A stretch of 64,000 nt of DNA from Hymenolepis diminuta (lineage: Eukaryota > Platyhelminthes > Cestoda > Cyclophyllidea > Hymenolepididae): assembly GCA_900708905.1 (NCBI GenBank), contig CAADRB010000075.1:484616-548615 (forward strand). The letters run 5' to 3'. Within the stretch, counting starts at the first letter, position 1. Each line of letters starts with the position of its first letter. Below, piece after piece: positions 1-14,915 of this stretch. The position numbers and the translations under genes are program-made. The notes below the pieces were generated by a model. That model ran no database searches. It was not told where the DNA came from and was given only the letters and a program-made list of their open reading frames with translations.

Positions 1-604
1 ATAATTATTTTAGTATGGGAGTCATTGCAATTGCAATGCTTCTGGATTTACAATGACTATAATAGTACTTTGTGGTGATTAAGTTTGCAAGTATACAATA
101 AGCGGTTCTGGTTCTCATATTATGATGTATTGAACTTGTCTGTTCCAGGGAAAATAAAAATTAAAAACATATTTGATAATAAAATTATTTTTGTAATTTG
201 TAAATATGAAATTTGCAATTAAAAATTACAGATTTGTAGGCAGATATAAAAATAAAATCCATGAATTTAATAGGTTTGATCAATAAAATGAAATTGATTC
301 GTTCCAATTAATGAAATGATCGGAGCGGGAAAATTTTTAATAGAAATATTTTACTAAAAATTAGCGTACAGGTTTAGTAATTTAAGTGAAGAATACGCTC
401 TGAGGTTATACATTGTTTATATTATCCTTTACAAAGGCGACTTGTGTGAAGCTAATTTTGTCCTTGACTTAGGCGTGAGTACTAGGTTGCGCAACTGGGG
501 TATGTACTTAGTTTTTGCATTATTTGTCCTATTACACTTAAATACTCATGATTTTTATTTTGTCATTATTTTTTCATCGCATCAATGTTTTTAAGGTATC
601 CACG

Positions 605-1309
605 ATGAGTTCACAACGCGGCAATGTTCATCGACATAGGCCACAGAAATATGCAAACACGAGGGCCTTTAAAAACAATTTACATGATACTTCTAAACTA
701 ACTGAAAAATTGAGCCAGTTAGAAATGCATGGTTTATGTCAGCGATGTAAGGAAATTATCGAATGGAAGATCAAATATAAGAAATACAAGCCCCTTACGA
801 AACCGGGCACCTGGTAAATCGTGCTTAGTTCTAATCTTTCTTTCCTTAGTATTAAGTGCTGTCAGCGAACTATTAAACGAGCATATTACACGGTCTGTGA
901 ATCCTGCATAGTTAGTCTAAATATTTGTGGCAAATGCGCCCAGAAGAATGAAATTGTGGTTCCACTGTTGGTTTATTTCGATACCTAATCATCTCATTTT
1001 TGATAGACCGGATCCCAAAGAAGACGAAACCAAGAAACTTTTCTTTGCCAATCTAAAAAAGATGCGGGAGAGGGAACGACGTTAGTGTTGATTGCAAAAT
1101 TCCCTTAAATTCTTACTTGGATAACGGCCTTTCTCTTAACTTTTTAATCTACAGGAACGATATTACGAATAATGGAATCTAAAACGGAAGATTCCGATTC
1201 CAAGGTTGCAGAATATCTGGAAAAAATTGACCTATCCTCCAGGAAAGAAAAAGATGAAGATGATCTTTCCGATTCCCAAGATGAGATCAATGAAGACGAA
1301 TCAAATTAA
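605..1309 (+). CDS. C9orf85-family zinc-ribbon-like protein, four exons
   Basis: The spliced model uses exons 605-813, 850-966, 1007-1080 and 1155-1309, giving 184 aa; all junctions are GT/AG and the phases join cleanly (introns of 36, 40 and 74 nt). The start is the ATG opening MSSQRGN, which matches the conserved N-terminus of the animal C9orf85 family (MSSQKGN in human); the 19 codons upstream in the same frame look like 5' UTR. Visible cysteine pairs are CQRC (residues 45-48), CIKC (about 70-73), CESC and CGKC, a likely zinc-binding arrangement. The motif EWKIKYKKYKPL also matches the family. The C-terminal third is Lys/Asp/Glu/Ser-rich and poorly conserved, as expected. The molecular role of the family is unknown to me, so no function is assigned. 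No same-strand neighbour is close. Confidence 0.87.
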
Positions 1310-4300
1310 CCCATCAGTTCATATATTTTTATTTTAATAGCGTTTGTTTTGTTAATATTCATGAGGTATAACACAAACAGATAATTAGGGAAGAAGGAAC
1401 AAACCAACAAAAAGAGGAGTGAATAGAAACATCCATTGAACATAGGGCAAGAAAATGGTCGAATGACCTGCCAAAGTGGTTAAACATTCGTATTATATTA
1501 TGATGGAGGGTAAACATTTCAGTCATGAGGTGGGAATGAATGAGGAGAGAAAGAGATTGTCTTTTAGAAGCAGTGTTGTTTTTACAATGTTAGGGATCGG
1601 GGAGGATTTGTGTTTATGAAATAGACGTTCGCGGATTATATTCTACTTGAGATGTCAAGAGAAAGCGACCACCAGTTTGATTCAAAACTGGTGGCTGACC
1701 TGAAATGTGAAAATAGAGTTTATCTCGGATTGGAAGGGATACACATTTTGTAACAGAACGAGCACGACAGTTTAGACATGTATGCAGAAAAAGCGAAAGG
1801 TAAACTTAGACTGTCAGAATTTGGGACCTATTCTCTCGAGTTTATGTAGACTAGGAATTCCTAAGTTACCTTCACTTCAATAATCTGCTAGCGCCCGGTG
1901 CTTTACTACTCAACTACTTTTATTCAGTTGATCCGTAAAAATTACGCAGTCATGCTTTTTTTATCGGTAAACAGGCTTACCACTGATCTCGTCCATTCTG
2001 TATTAGTGACTGAAATCGATGGCCACTTGCTAGCACGTGATGCTTTAAGATCTACAATTTTACTTTCTGTAATCCTCACTGTCGTCGGTAAACAGGTTTA
2101 TAGCTAATCCTGTCCATTCAGCTGCTGACCCCACTGATCGTCTAACATTCGGTGGCCCTGTTTTGCTGTCTACTAACGGTTCTAAGTATATTAGGATATG
2201 TATTCACAGTACTCAACTTAAGGGTCTCCCGGGGGCGCTAACACGAGAGACACACATTCTAACGCCTCTCTCGTTGATCACTCACGCCACTAGATACGCA
2301 CCGACGAGCATTGAGCTCGTGATCTCAGGCTTTGTAAACATGGACTTTGACGGACATACGGCGCGCATCTATTAATAACCACTTTCCAAAACTGCAGTCC
2401 CATCTTCGTACTAACTCAGGAAACGCCTTCAGTTACTCTTTCGAATTCTAACTTTAGGTACATTGAAACTGGTATTTAAGCACGTCGGAGATAGGGTCTT
2501 AATCACCCCAAGTTTTCGATTGGCAGCTCAATAGCTGAGGACATCACAATGTTAGAAAGCTCCAAACCTTGCGCCGTAATGGACTTACTCTACATTTTTT
2601 TGCCCAATATCCCTAAGACTTGGGTCTAAGCCACTCAGTGTTTTCAAATAGTGATTGCAAACATCCCAACTATCAGCTTGAAGCTTTGCACGAGGGATAC
2701 ACAAACTAATCCGGAACAAATTCCTGCTAATATGCTACAAACTAATCTCTAACAGAATCTTCTTAAGAATAGGGTATTCGAGTTCTCAGTGACGGAACAC
2801 ATGATAAAGTCCCTTTTAAATACGATGACTTGAGTAAAAATTACGTCCTCCTGTCGTCAAGTTTGTCCGTAATTGGCACAATATAATGTGATCTAGACAA
2901 AGCACGTTCCCTCTGGGATCTTCTGAGACATTTGCACGCAGTTCTCAATGCAATAAAATACAATCATCAGTTAGTGCTGAATCCTTATCTAATTTTACCC
3001 TTCTATAAAGTCTTAAATAATTATTTTAATCAGTCAACTGAGGGCTATTAATGTCCCGCGTCCATGAATCAAATATTAAGCTGAGCAATATTGCGCAACT
3101 AACAGATTAAAGGCCGCTATAAATTCTTCCCCAAGAAACGTAACTTATATTAATCACTTTTGAGCTACAAAGAAGTAAAAAGATACCATGAATTATTCTT
3201 TAATTAGCGCGTATTAGAAGTATGTGTGGTCAAACACATACACATTCGATTCATTAAGGCAACACTATCGAGAGAAATAAAAGAAATTGATGACGAAAAC
3301 TAGCGCAAACAATTCAAGCCAAACAGAGCTTCCTACGTTCAATAAGTAGGTTCAGTTATTCCATAGCTAACAGGACACAAGCAAGTTGGTTAATGCCTGA
3401 AATGTCAACTGATAATGACTTTTATCGACGGCATACATCAAACGACCATCAAGCCTCTATTTTAGTCAGCTGCATTTATTATGAAACCCAGCACGAATCT
3501 TCTACTCTACTCGTCCCTCTCCTTTATCCAATGCTATGATGCTTCCTCTCGGTAAACCACTGATCTACATTAGCAACCAAACTATCCTTAATTATCCTAA
3601 TCTTAGAAACCTTAACTTTTTTCAAGGCTACTTATCACATTTTTAGAGTTCAGCCTGAGTGAACTATGGTAAGTTCTGATATGTTATTTCCGTCTGCTCG
3701 TTTTTGAATCGAGTAAAACAAGTTCATAAGCTGTGAATGTTGAGGACACGAACTCATCCAGAAACCTAAAGCTCAGATAATGAAATTTACCTTTGCAACA
3801 TTAGGATAGCGAGATATATCCCTTATGAGAAATTGAACAATTCAATAGATCCAGAATTGAAACAATTAGGGCTTTGATGCCTCATTTCTTTTTTTATGTG
3901 CCATTTGGTTTTCACCATGAACAAATGCTTTCTCATGATATAGATAATATAGTTAATTCACTATTAAATGAACGTTCGCAGTATTTACGCCGCTACTCTT
4001 ATAGTTGGAAAAGTTAAGTAACACTGGTAGATTTTGTGAATTTGATTTTTACATGATCTTTATTACTATTAGCCGTAGTTAATGATAAAAAAGACGATTA
4101 AGATACGTACACTAACAATTCTAGAAAGGACAGCTACACAAAGAAACTTGCAGTATTGTAAATATTCCATTTACATGATAAGTTTGCGTTCAGTTAGTTA
4201 TCTAATTTCACAATTACTTAATTATGTACACAACCACTTTAATTGTATTGATTCAAAAATTTAAGGCAATTATAATCCATCGATTATAATGAGTATAAGA

Positions 4301-4730
4301 TATAATTCCGAAATATCACTTCCTAAATAATGCGTTAAGGGTTCCTATTTCTATAAACCTATTCTAACAATAATTTCCTCCCTTCCTTTATTTAACTTTT
4401 CTTCTTTTATACATGTTTCAAATGATAGGCCCAATCGCTAGTAAACACTTTAACTATCCTAGAAGCCTTTCATAAAAGATACCGCCATGTACTCTTCATG
4501 ATGTACTTATGGGAGTAGACTCTTTGCCAATTAGCTACAAACATAGCACAAATAGGAAGATATATGGATAGCTTAGAAAACGGCATTCAAGATACTTCTA
4601 CCTCTGGTTCAGAGATGACCAAATGTCTCAAGAGTAGATTGCTTAAGCTCCACTGGTTAAGTCTCCCTGAGAAATCAGATTTACAACTGTACATACGCTT
4701 ACAGAACATGAGGAGTTTCAAATGAAAGGG
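1310..4730. other. Intergenic, no gene recognised
   Basis: About 3.4 kb between the C9orf85-like gene and the 3' end of CARM1. It holds only short ORFs (70 codons or fewer) without recognisable motifs. The untranslated 3' end of CARM1 probably lies in the right-hand part, and if CARM1 has a further 3' exon it would be here. Confidence 0.5.
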
Positions 4731-8646
<3,916 letters not shown>

Positions 8647-9274
8647 TTTTGAGAGTATCCTCACAATAAGCGCAATCTAATTCGCGAAATATTTAAACAA
8701 CGCGGGGGCGTGAGTACTTGATAAAACGACTATTAGATATTTCAAACTCGCCCTTTAATATCAAATTCGAACAGAAATCATTAATTTTTGATAAAATTGC
8801 ATGCATAATATTATTCTTTCCTTCGATTTTTGGTTCTGTTTGAGTGGTGATAAACAATGAGATAAGCTTTCATGGATATTCGTGATCACTTGATAACTAT
8901 TCATTTTTTGTTGCTATAAAAATCAAACCAAAATTGGCAAAAGTGACGTTCGTGATCCGGTGTAAGAAAATAAATTATAATATCATATCACATTTAGGTT
9001 AACATGATAAAATTTAAATCAAATTTCAAACTTGCTCCGAATGCACATCAGAAATTTTTTTATGAATGGGCTATTTTAATCGATACACATTCATTAACCC
9101 AATTGATTTTATTTATTTTTCAGTGCTAGTATATGATTTAATGCGAAAAATATGACAAAACAATTCCATATTTTGTGAATGACCCATCTAGTTAACTTGT
9201 AAACATCAATTTATTTAAACTCAACGAAAATCTCACGAAACGAGTTCGGATGACTAATGAAAGAAGCAACCCAT
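8647..9274. other. Short intergenic region upstream of CARM1
   Basis: About 630 bp between the CARM1 start codon and the LTR element. It probably contains the CARM1 promoter and 5' UTR, but I see no clear TATA box or other motif. Confidence 0.4.
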
Positions 9275-9861
9275 TGCTATAGTCAGCAGATTTCTATCAA
9301 CACAAGGCGATTAGAAATGATTGATTGGTGATAAAGTCTCCATTACAATATCTGCAGGCGATCCGCAGGCAGTGTATTCGTGCATTTGCACAAAGATACC
9401 CAAACAGGCGCCGATCATTACGCCGAGACACCGACGACGAGACATGGTTGACGTTTACCGAAGAAATTTTTTATATATAAGCCTAATTTACTCATTAAAA
9501 AGTTGGGGTGCCATGCCTACCACCTCCAAACCGATCTGGTGACATGAGTGGCCTGTCTCATTCCAAATACTCGATTGATGTGGCTCTGATAGGCCTAACG
9601 TTAATACACCTATGATGCGGAGTTTGGTTATATAAATTTCCTCATGGGTGGCGCACATATCATGTATTAATCATATTCACTTACATGTAGATAAATCGGG
9701 TGCTGATAAATTCCCCAAAAAATTACACTAGTTACAACCCCAACATAAATAAATTCGTTCGAATATAAGGGATTTGAAAGAAGCAGGTACTAAAAATTGA
9801 AAAAAATAATCTTACATATAAAAATTATTTAGGGGAAAGTATAATTTTCTTTTATGTAGCA
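9275..9861 (-). repeat. LTR (3' LTR of the first element)
   Basis: Bounded by TGCTATAG at the left and TGTAGCA at the right on the plus strand. It is homologous to 56186-56703: shared stretches include CGACATGAGTG, TTAACGTTA-type text near the middle and AAATTCGTTCGAATA..GAA..AAGAAGCA near the right end. It carries an insertion of roughly 100 bp relative to the other copy, around 9620-9730. Estimated identity by eye is about three quarters. Confidence 0.65.
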
Positions 9862-11169
9862 CGATGGTTCGGCTATTCGATAACCGGTCCGTCCTCGTTA
9901 CGAGATCGACCGGGATACGGGAGAAATGAAATCCAGTAGTCGTAGTACCTTGATCGTGTCTTTCACATCGTTGCACTACATCAGGGGATCACAGGCCGTT
10001 TGGAATTGAGAGGTACGGAGTGCAAAAAATTAATAACATCAAGATTACCTTAAGAATGATCTTTTACAATTGAACAAACCAAGCCCTCCTGGTCTGAGTT
10101 GTTAGTGATCTCGAACTTAAGTGTATTTTTCGGTCCCCAAGTAGATATTGCCGTCATGCTGCTTGGCTATCATGGCATTTGTCCATTGATAATTTAAATG
10201 ATATCTGAGGCCATATACAAGAGTCTCAACACTACATTCGCGCCTCGGATAGCACCCTGTCGAGACACAAAGTTCTTGTGATAGCAACAACTCTTCGCAT
10301 GCTGTCCTTAAATCTTGACCTCTAAATTCTGCTGCGGGAGAAGGTGGTCCTAACTCAACGAGAGATTCCCGTAGCTGGATAATCGATCGATCGAAGCAAA
10401 ATTAGGCAAAATGAAGATTCAAACTGTGTATTTGGGTCGATAGCGAGTGTTTCCGGTACACAACGAGTTTATGGAGGATAGAGATAGCTGATCTGTTTGT
10501 TGTCGGCGAGAGTAGAGTAACATCGGACCCTTTCGAACGTAAATTTATCACCGAAGTGCATGTAGCACCTTTAGTGTGTCCGGAGTGGTAGGTTAGCACT
10601 GAGTCCTGAGAGAATCTGGTTTCGGGGATTGAATATGAATAGAAGGATGAGGGATTTTGGCAACATACAGACACTGGTTGCGTCCTCTCACGAGATTTTC
10701 CGCATTCGTAGGTCCGATAGTAGGTGTCTGACAGGTTTCGTTTTCGTCATGGGAGCTGGATAAGGTCTAGGCCCATTAGGTTAATACTTCGGTCTGTAAC
10801 GTAGCACTCCTTGAAGATCGTCTTCTCCAGGAATGTAGTCTCGTATCGCATCGATACGTAGAGTAGCACGGCATTAGATATCGGAGCCAGTGTCGATCAC
10901 GGTTCTGTCTCATCTGAGTTAATGCTCACTTGTTGTTCGGATTCTGCCTCGTTGAATTGTTCGTAGGCGATTTTCGGTAGGGGCCTTCTTTGTGGTCCTT
11001 GCTGTTGGAGTTCTGACGGCGACGTCTTCGATAGGACAATCTCGATAATGACGACGTCCTCCGCAAAATCAGCATCTTGGGAGTGACTGTTTCTCATATC
11101 GGTCGGATAATTATCGGATGGGAAGCGGGTCCTCTTGCTCGATAGATGGTAGGTCATTTTCAGGTCTTT

Positions 11170-11803
11170 TCAAGTTGAACACTCGCGATTAACAGTCCTC
11201 CAGCAGATTCGACGACGAGACTTCCTGACATGAGTTTTCTTATCCAAGAGGGACAGAAGTCTGAGTTGAATCTTAGCATGGCAAGGAGACCGAAGACCAA
11301 GAATGAAAATGAGACATCTGAATTGGTTTTCTTCGAGAGAACCAAATCGGAAACTAATGCAAAGTCGGTTAACGATACCTATATGAGAGTGAACACTTTC
11401 ATCTCCACCTATGGTCAAGTTGAAGAGATAGTTGTTGACACCAACGACCGAACCTAATTTGCTAATAATCTTTTCACAGGATAGATCGGCATGATCCATC
11501 GGTTGAAAGTAGGACGAACATAGGTAGTGGTCACTTTTGTAATATGAATGGCGTGAGGGGAGATCTGCCATGCTATATCACAGTATTGAGCATACCATGT
11601 TACAAAAGTTTCACCTATAAGAGGATTATGATTAAACATTGCAAGGTTTTCGTGCAGTCTTCCAGATCCTTTGTTGACGTTGAGACATTCACCTGGATGA
11701 AAGTGTTCCTCACGATTGAAGTGATTCGGGCCTCCCTATTCGCGTAATTCGATAACTGCGCCGCCAAAGCTGTTGTGGTCTGCTCTCCTCTGTCGGATAC
11801 CAT
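11170..11803 (-). pseudogene. Degenerate gag of the first LTR element
   Basis: Read on the minus strand, this is a gag-like capsid protein split over at least two frames. The first part (11803 to about 11615) contains AAQLSNYANREARITSIV and FIQVNVSTSTK. The second (11571-11170) contains SDHYLCSSYFQP and the capsid-type block FRFGSLEENQFRC, then LRLLSLLDKKT. The order and wording match the intact frame at 55491-56057, where both parts sit in one ORF. The frame break falls near 11570-11640. Past LLSLLDKKT the reading decays quickly. No zinc knuckle is visible. Confidence 0.65.
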
Positions 11804-11898
11804 AACCGACTCTTTGATTCCCTAAGACATTGCACTAGTTAAAAATACGACCCGGCAACAGCGTAATACAAAAACGGCCCAAACCACCATATCAAAAT

Positions 11899-12050
11899 AA
11901 GACGGACGTTTTCGTATCGATAGGTCGATCTATATTATGCATCATTTACAATCGTTATGTAAATAAATTCATTCGAATGAAGAAGATTTGAAAGAAGCAG
12001 GAAAATCAAGAATTTTACATATTGGAGTTATTTTATAGCAATTACTCTAT
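11899..12050 (-). repeat. Truncated LTR (5' LTR of the first element)
   Basis: The interior flank ATCAAAAT (11891-11898) is the same text that precedes the LTR start at 56186, but here it is followed directly by AAGACGGACGTTTTCG. In the second copy that text occurs about 340 bp inside the LTR. The start and middle of this LTR are therefore deleted, and only the part with AAATTCATTCGAATGAAGAAG..AAGAAGCA is left. The right boundary is blurred. Confidence 0.55.
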
Positions 12051-13454
12051 TTAGTCGTTAATTTGCGAGAATTTGAAATGAATAAACCGCGGAAAGTCTT
12101 TTATTACTGGCTAAACGAGGGAAAAAGGTATGCAGATAATTCTTTTACATGTAGATTACAGCCATAGGATTCATGTTTAAAGAAAACCAAGTGGATCCTT
12201 CCAGTGCAAGCATTTGCTTGATCAATATTAAGATAAACGAATATCCCATAAGACACAAGGATTTGGCTCTAATCAAACCTTTATTTATTAACCTGACGGA
12301 TTTTCTTTAAAGTGTTTCATTTTTAGGTTTTGGATAGCACATTCCATTTGAAGAGATAACGGGCTCATTTTGATACTTTTATTTATTAATGATTAATAAT
12401 TTCGTTTTTGATTAAGTTTGCGCTTAGACTAAATGTGTAGCATAGATGTGTCTGAGTTATGTTCGAAAACCTGCATTCTGCAATGAAATTTGCAAATGTC
12501 CGTTTATGAAATGTAATAAATATCGATGAGCTCATTTAATGACACACAGAATGATTAATTAAAACAGAAAGATTCAAGCGTAATTGTGCATTAATTTAAA
12601 AGTGACATAAACGTAAATATAATTTTTTCCCTATTTTCCATCCCAGCAGTTTTAATATTCGGATTTTCTTTATGTTCCTCTAAATTATTCAATAATTATA
12701 TCGCAAACGGGCACTATTTTTTTACGATTATTTATCGCGAATTGTTATATTCGCGAAAGAGCACTGTTGCATCTTAACCTCAGATGTGCTTTAGAAACTA
12801 GGCAATCTGTGTAGAACCGAAGTCAGTTTAATGTTCTATTATTAGGACAAAAATGAAATAAATCATAATTATGTGTAGTAAATGATTTCTTCCTTCCAAA
12901 GTTAGGCTAAGGTTACTTCTTAAAAACCATTTGCTCTCATTAATGATGATGAACTTTAAATCTTTTATCAACTAATATCCAATTATAACAATCCATTGTG
13001 CGAATTGAAGGCTTATTCTTTTACTCTTTTCCTAAATGAACATTCGAAAGCAACTCGTAATTAAAATAGACATCTAACTACAGCAAAAACAAAACCCTCT
13101 TGACGAAAATAATACTTAATTTCCCATAAATTTATTGGTGCATTTAGATACTTGATAGTTATATGTTAATATGCTATAATTAAAAAAATATAAGTTCAAT
13201 AATTCAAAAAGTCCAGGAAGTACTTTTACATAGCAATAAAGTTCCGATAGCGATTACTATTATTATTTTGTAATTAAACTGTCGTAAGTTAGTTTTGATT
13301 GACGTTTGCTTACTCAAAATGTTGTGCTTTCGGACAACTTCTCGATCACTCCTAACTGTCTGAAAATACTGAAGTCAGTTTATCAATCACATTTGATGAG
13401 ATTAAAACGCTATCAGGGTTCATGTCGCGGTACAAATATCTTTATTTCCTTTAG
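12051..13454. other. Intergenic, AT-rich, no gene recognised
   Basis: About 1.4 kb of AT-rich DNA between the LTR element and a SINE copy. No ORF with recognisable motifs and no RNA gene was seen. Confidence 0.5.
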
Positions 13455-13685
13455 TGTGCCGGTGGCGCATCGGTCATCGTGTATGTCTGATATGTCAGGG
13501 GTCATGAGTTTGATTCCCATCGATGCGCACCTAGTGATCAGAATGGTTTAGTCTGGCTGACATGGAGGGTTGCAGAATTCGAGTCTCTCACCAGTGATGC
13601 TTTATGATGCCACTTTCTACCCAAGACGAGTGTTGGAAAACGCTTTCATAAATGGGTTTTGAATTATTATCATTCTTCTCTTTAT
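13455..13685 (+). repeat. tRNA-derived SINE, near full length
   Basis: The head begins GTGCCGGTGGCGCATCGG, which fits a pol III A box, and continues to a B-box-like GAGTTTGATTCCC about 45 nt later, then GATGCGCACC as the tRNA-like 3' acceptor arm. The body has TAGTCTGGCTGACATGGAG, a GAATTCGAGTCTCTCACCAG block and ACCCAAGACGAGTGTTGGAAAA; it closes with AAATGGG..TTATTATC. It is the best reference copy among the six in the window. Confidence 0.65.
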
Positions 13686-14470
13686 CAAATGGAAAGATAT
13701 CAAGACGTTGCCGATTCCACTGTATTAAGCCTCTAATACTTCAATCTGGGATGGCTAAGCCCCATCCCTGGCGACCAAATTACCAGCCCCTCTGTACCTA
13801 AGTTAAAAGTCGGAAGAGTAAAAGATGGGTTATCTGTTTGTTATAGCTTTAACAGATATAATCAGTAACGTAAAATGAATTATCTAGAACATACTCTATG
13901 TCCTAAGTTTAGAATGCAATCAAAAAGCACCGAATCACCATTATCTCCAGTTGTAACATCTGATAAGTCACTATTTTAACAAGCTTCTATTCTCAAATAA
14001 AGTAGCCTTTTAACTTGTTTTAAATATATTTTGTAATTAGCTGGAATGAATCATTAGTTGGCCTGTGAAGCAATAAGATAAAATTATCAAGTTAAGATAA
14101 AGTAATTATATCTACTTTTTCTCTTTTTAATAATATCTCAATTTGTGTTATCTTAGAGATTTCAACTAAATCCATTTATTTAAAATATGCGCTTTCATAT
14201 AAATTAATTTTTATTAAGATTATTTTTTAAATATTTAGACACTATTATTACTATTTGCGTTGGTTTTTATCATTTTTTGGAATAGTAATGGAGGTTTATC
14301 AAATAGAATACATTTAAGTTGACCGTTCTAATTGCGGAAAAATATTGAAACAAATTTAAAAAATGAATCTGACGCCAACAATTCCCAAATGGTAATCATT
14401 ATAAAGCCTTTATTCCGGGTGCGATATGCATGACCAAAGAATTTACATGAGGAAAAACACAAACAGAACA
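13686..14470. other. Intergenic, 3' side of the homeobox gene
   Basis: About 0.8 kb, AT-rich, probably including the 3' UTR of the minus-strand homeobox gene. No other feature seen. Confidence 0.45.
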
Positions 14471-14915
14471 TTATAAGTGCCTGATACATTTTTGGCGCTT
14501 CATTTTCATGCGTCGATTTTGAAACCAAATTTTTACTTGAGTTTCCGAAATTCCTAACTCTATTGCAATTTCTGTGCGACGTTTTGGATTGAGATAAGGA
14601 GTGAAGTGAAATTCCTTTTCCAGTTCTGTCAATTGATGAGTAGTAAAACATATTCGTGGTGTAGAGTTAGTAGAGACGGTTTCTGGAAAATGTAAAGATG
14701 ATCTGCTGTGCTGGTCACTGTTTTCATTTCCAGGCTTATATTTCTTTTCACTCTGAGGATAATTTTCTGAAAATAATGGTAAAAAGCAGTTGCATATCAA
14801 TAATGAAAACAGTATGACAAAATTTAATGGAAAATTCAATATTATACCAGCATATTTAAATTATCTTACCATTGGATAGATGCTTTGCAAACTGGTCGAA
14901 ATCGGCGTTGAACAT
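14471..14915 (-). CDS. Homeobox protein, labial/Hox1 type, two exons, 113 aa
   Basis: DNA-binding transcription factor. Exons 14915-14870 and 14766-14471 join in phase (G|AA) across a 103-nt intron with clean GTAAGA and TTTTCAG sites. The protein starts [16 protein letters not shown]; an in-frame stop lies upstream, so this is the first usable ATG. The homeodomain fills residues 49-108: helix 1 reads [11 protein letters not shown], the string typical of Hox1/labial, and the recognition helix is [12 protein letters not shown] with Gln at position 50 and Asn at 51. Only five residues follow (CIRHL). There is no YPWM hexapeptide for binding PBC cofactors in the 48 residues before the homeodomain, which are rich in Ser, Asn and charged residues. 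Hox proteins are normally much longer, so this may be a short isoform, a derived Hox1, or a model missing a 5' exon. Other anterior-class homeobox genes are the main alternative. Confidence 0.8.

Larger units (their letters stand above)
9275..12050 (-). mobile_element. Decayed gag-only LTR retrotransposon
   Basis: The element reads on the minus strand. Its 3' LTR is 9275-9861 on the plus-strand left and its 5' LTR is the truncated piece at about 11899-12050. Between them is a broken gag (about 11803-11170) and about 1.3 kb with no recognisable protease, reverse transcriptase or integrase. LTR ends are TG..CA; read in the element's own sense they start TGCTACA, close to the TGTTACA start of the second copy at 56703. 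LTRs and the 5' part of gag are strongly diverged from that copy, so the insertion is old. The roughly 2 kb interior is too short for a complete pol, so this was either a non-autonomous gag-only type or has lost pol by deletion. I see no convincing target-site duplication. Confidence 0.7.

Noticed and set aside
11230..11457. Plus-strand ORF over the gag block (and its twin at 55524-55715)
   Set aside because: It is the antisense of the gag reading frame. Both are open only because the two blocks are nearly identical; no promoter or motif supports them.
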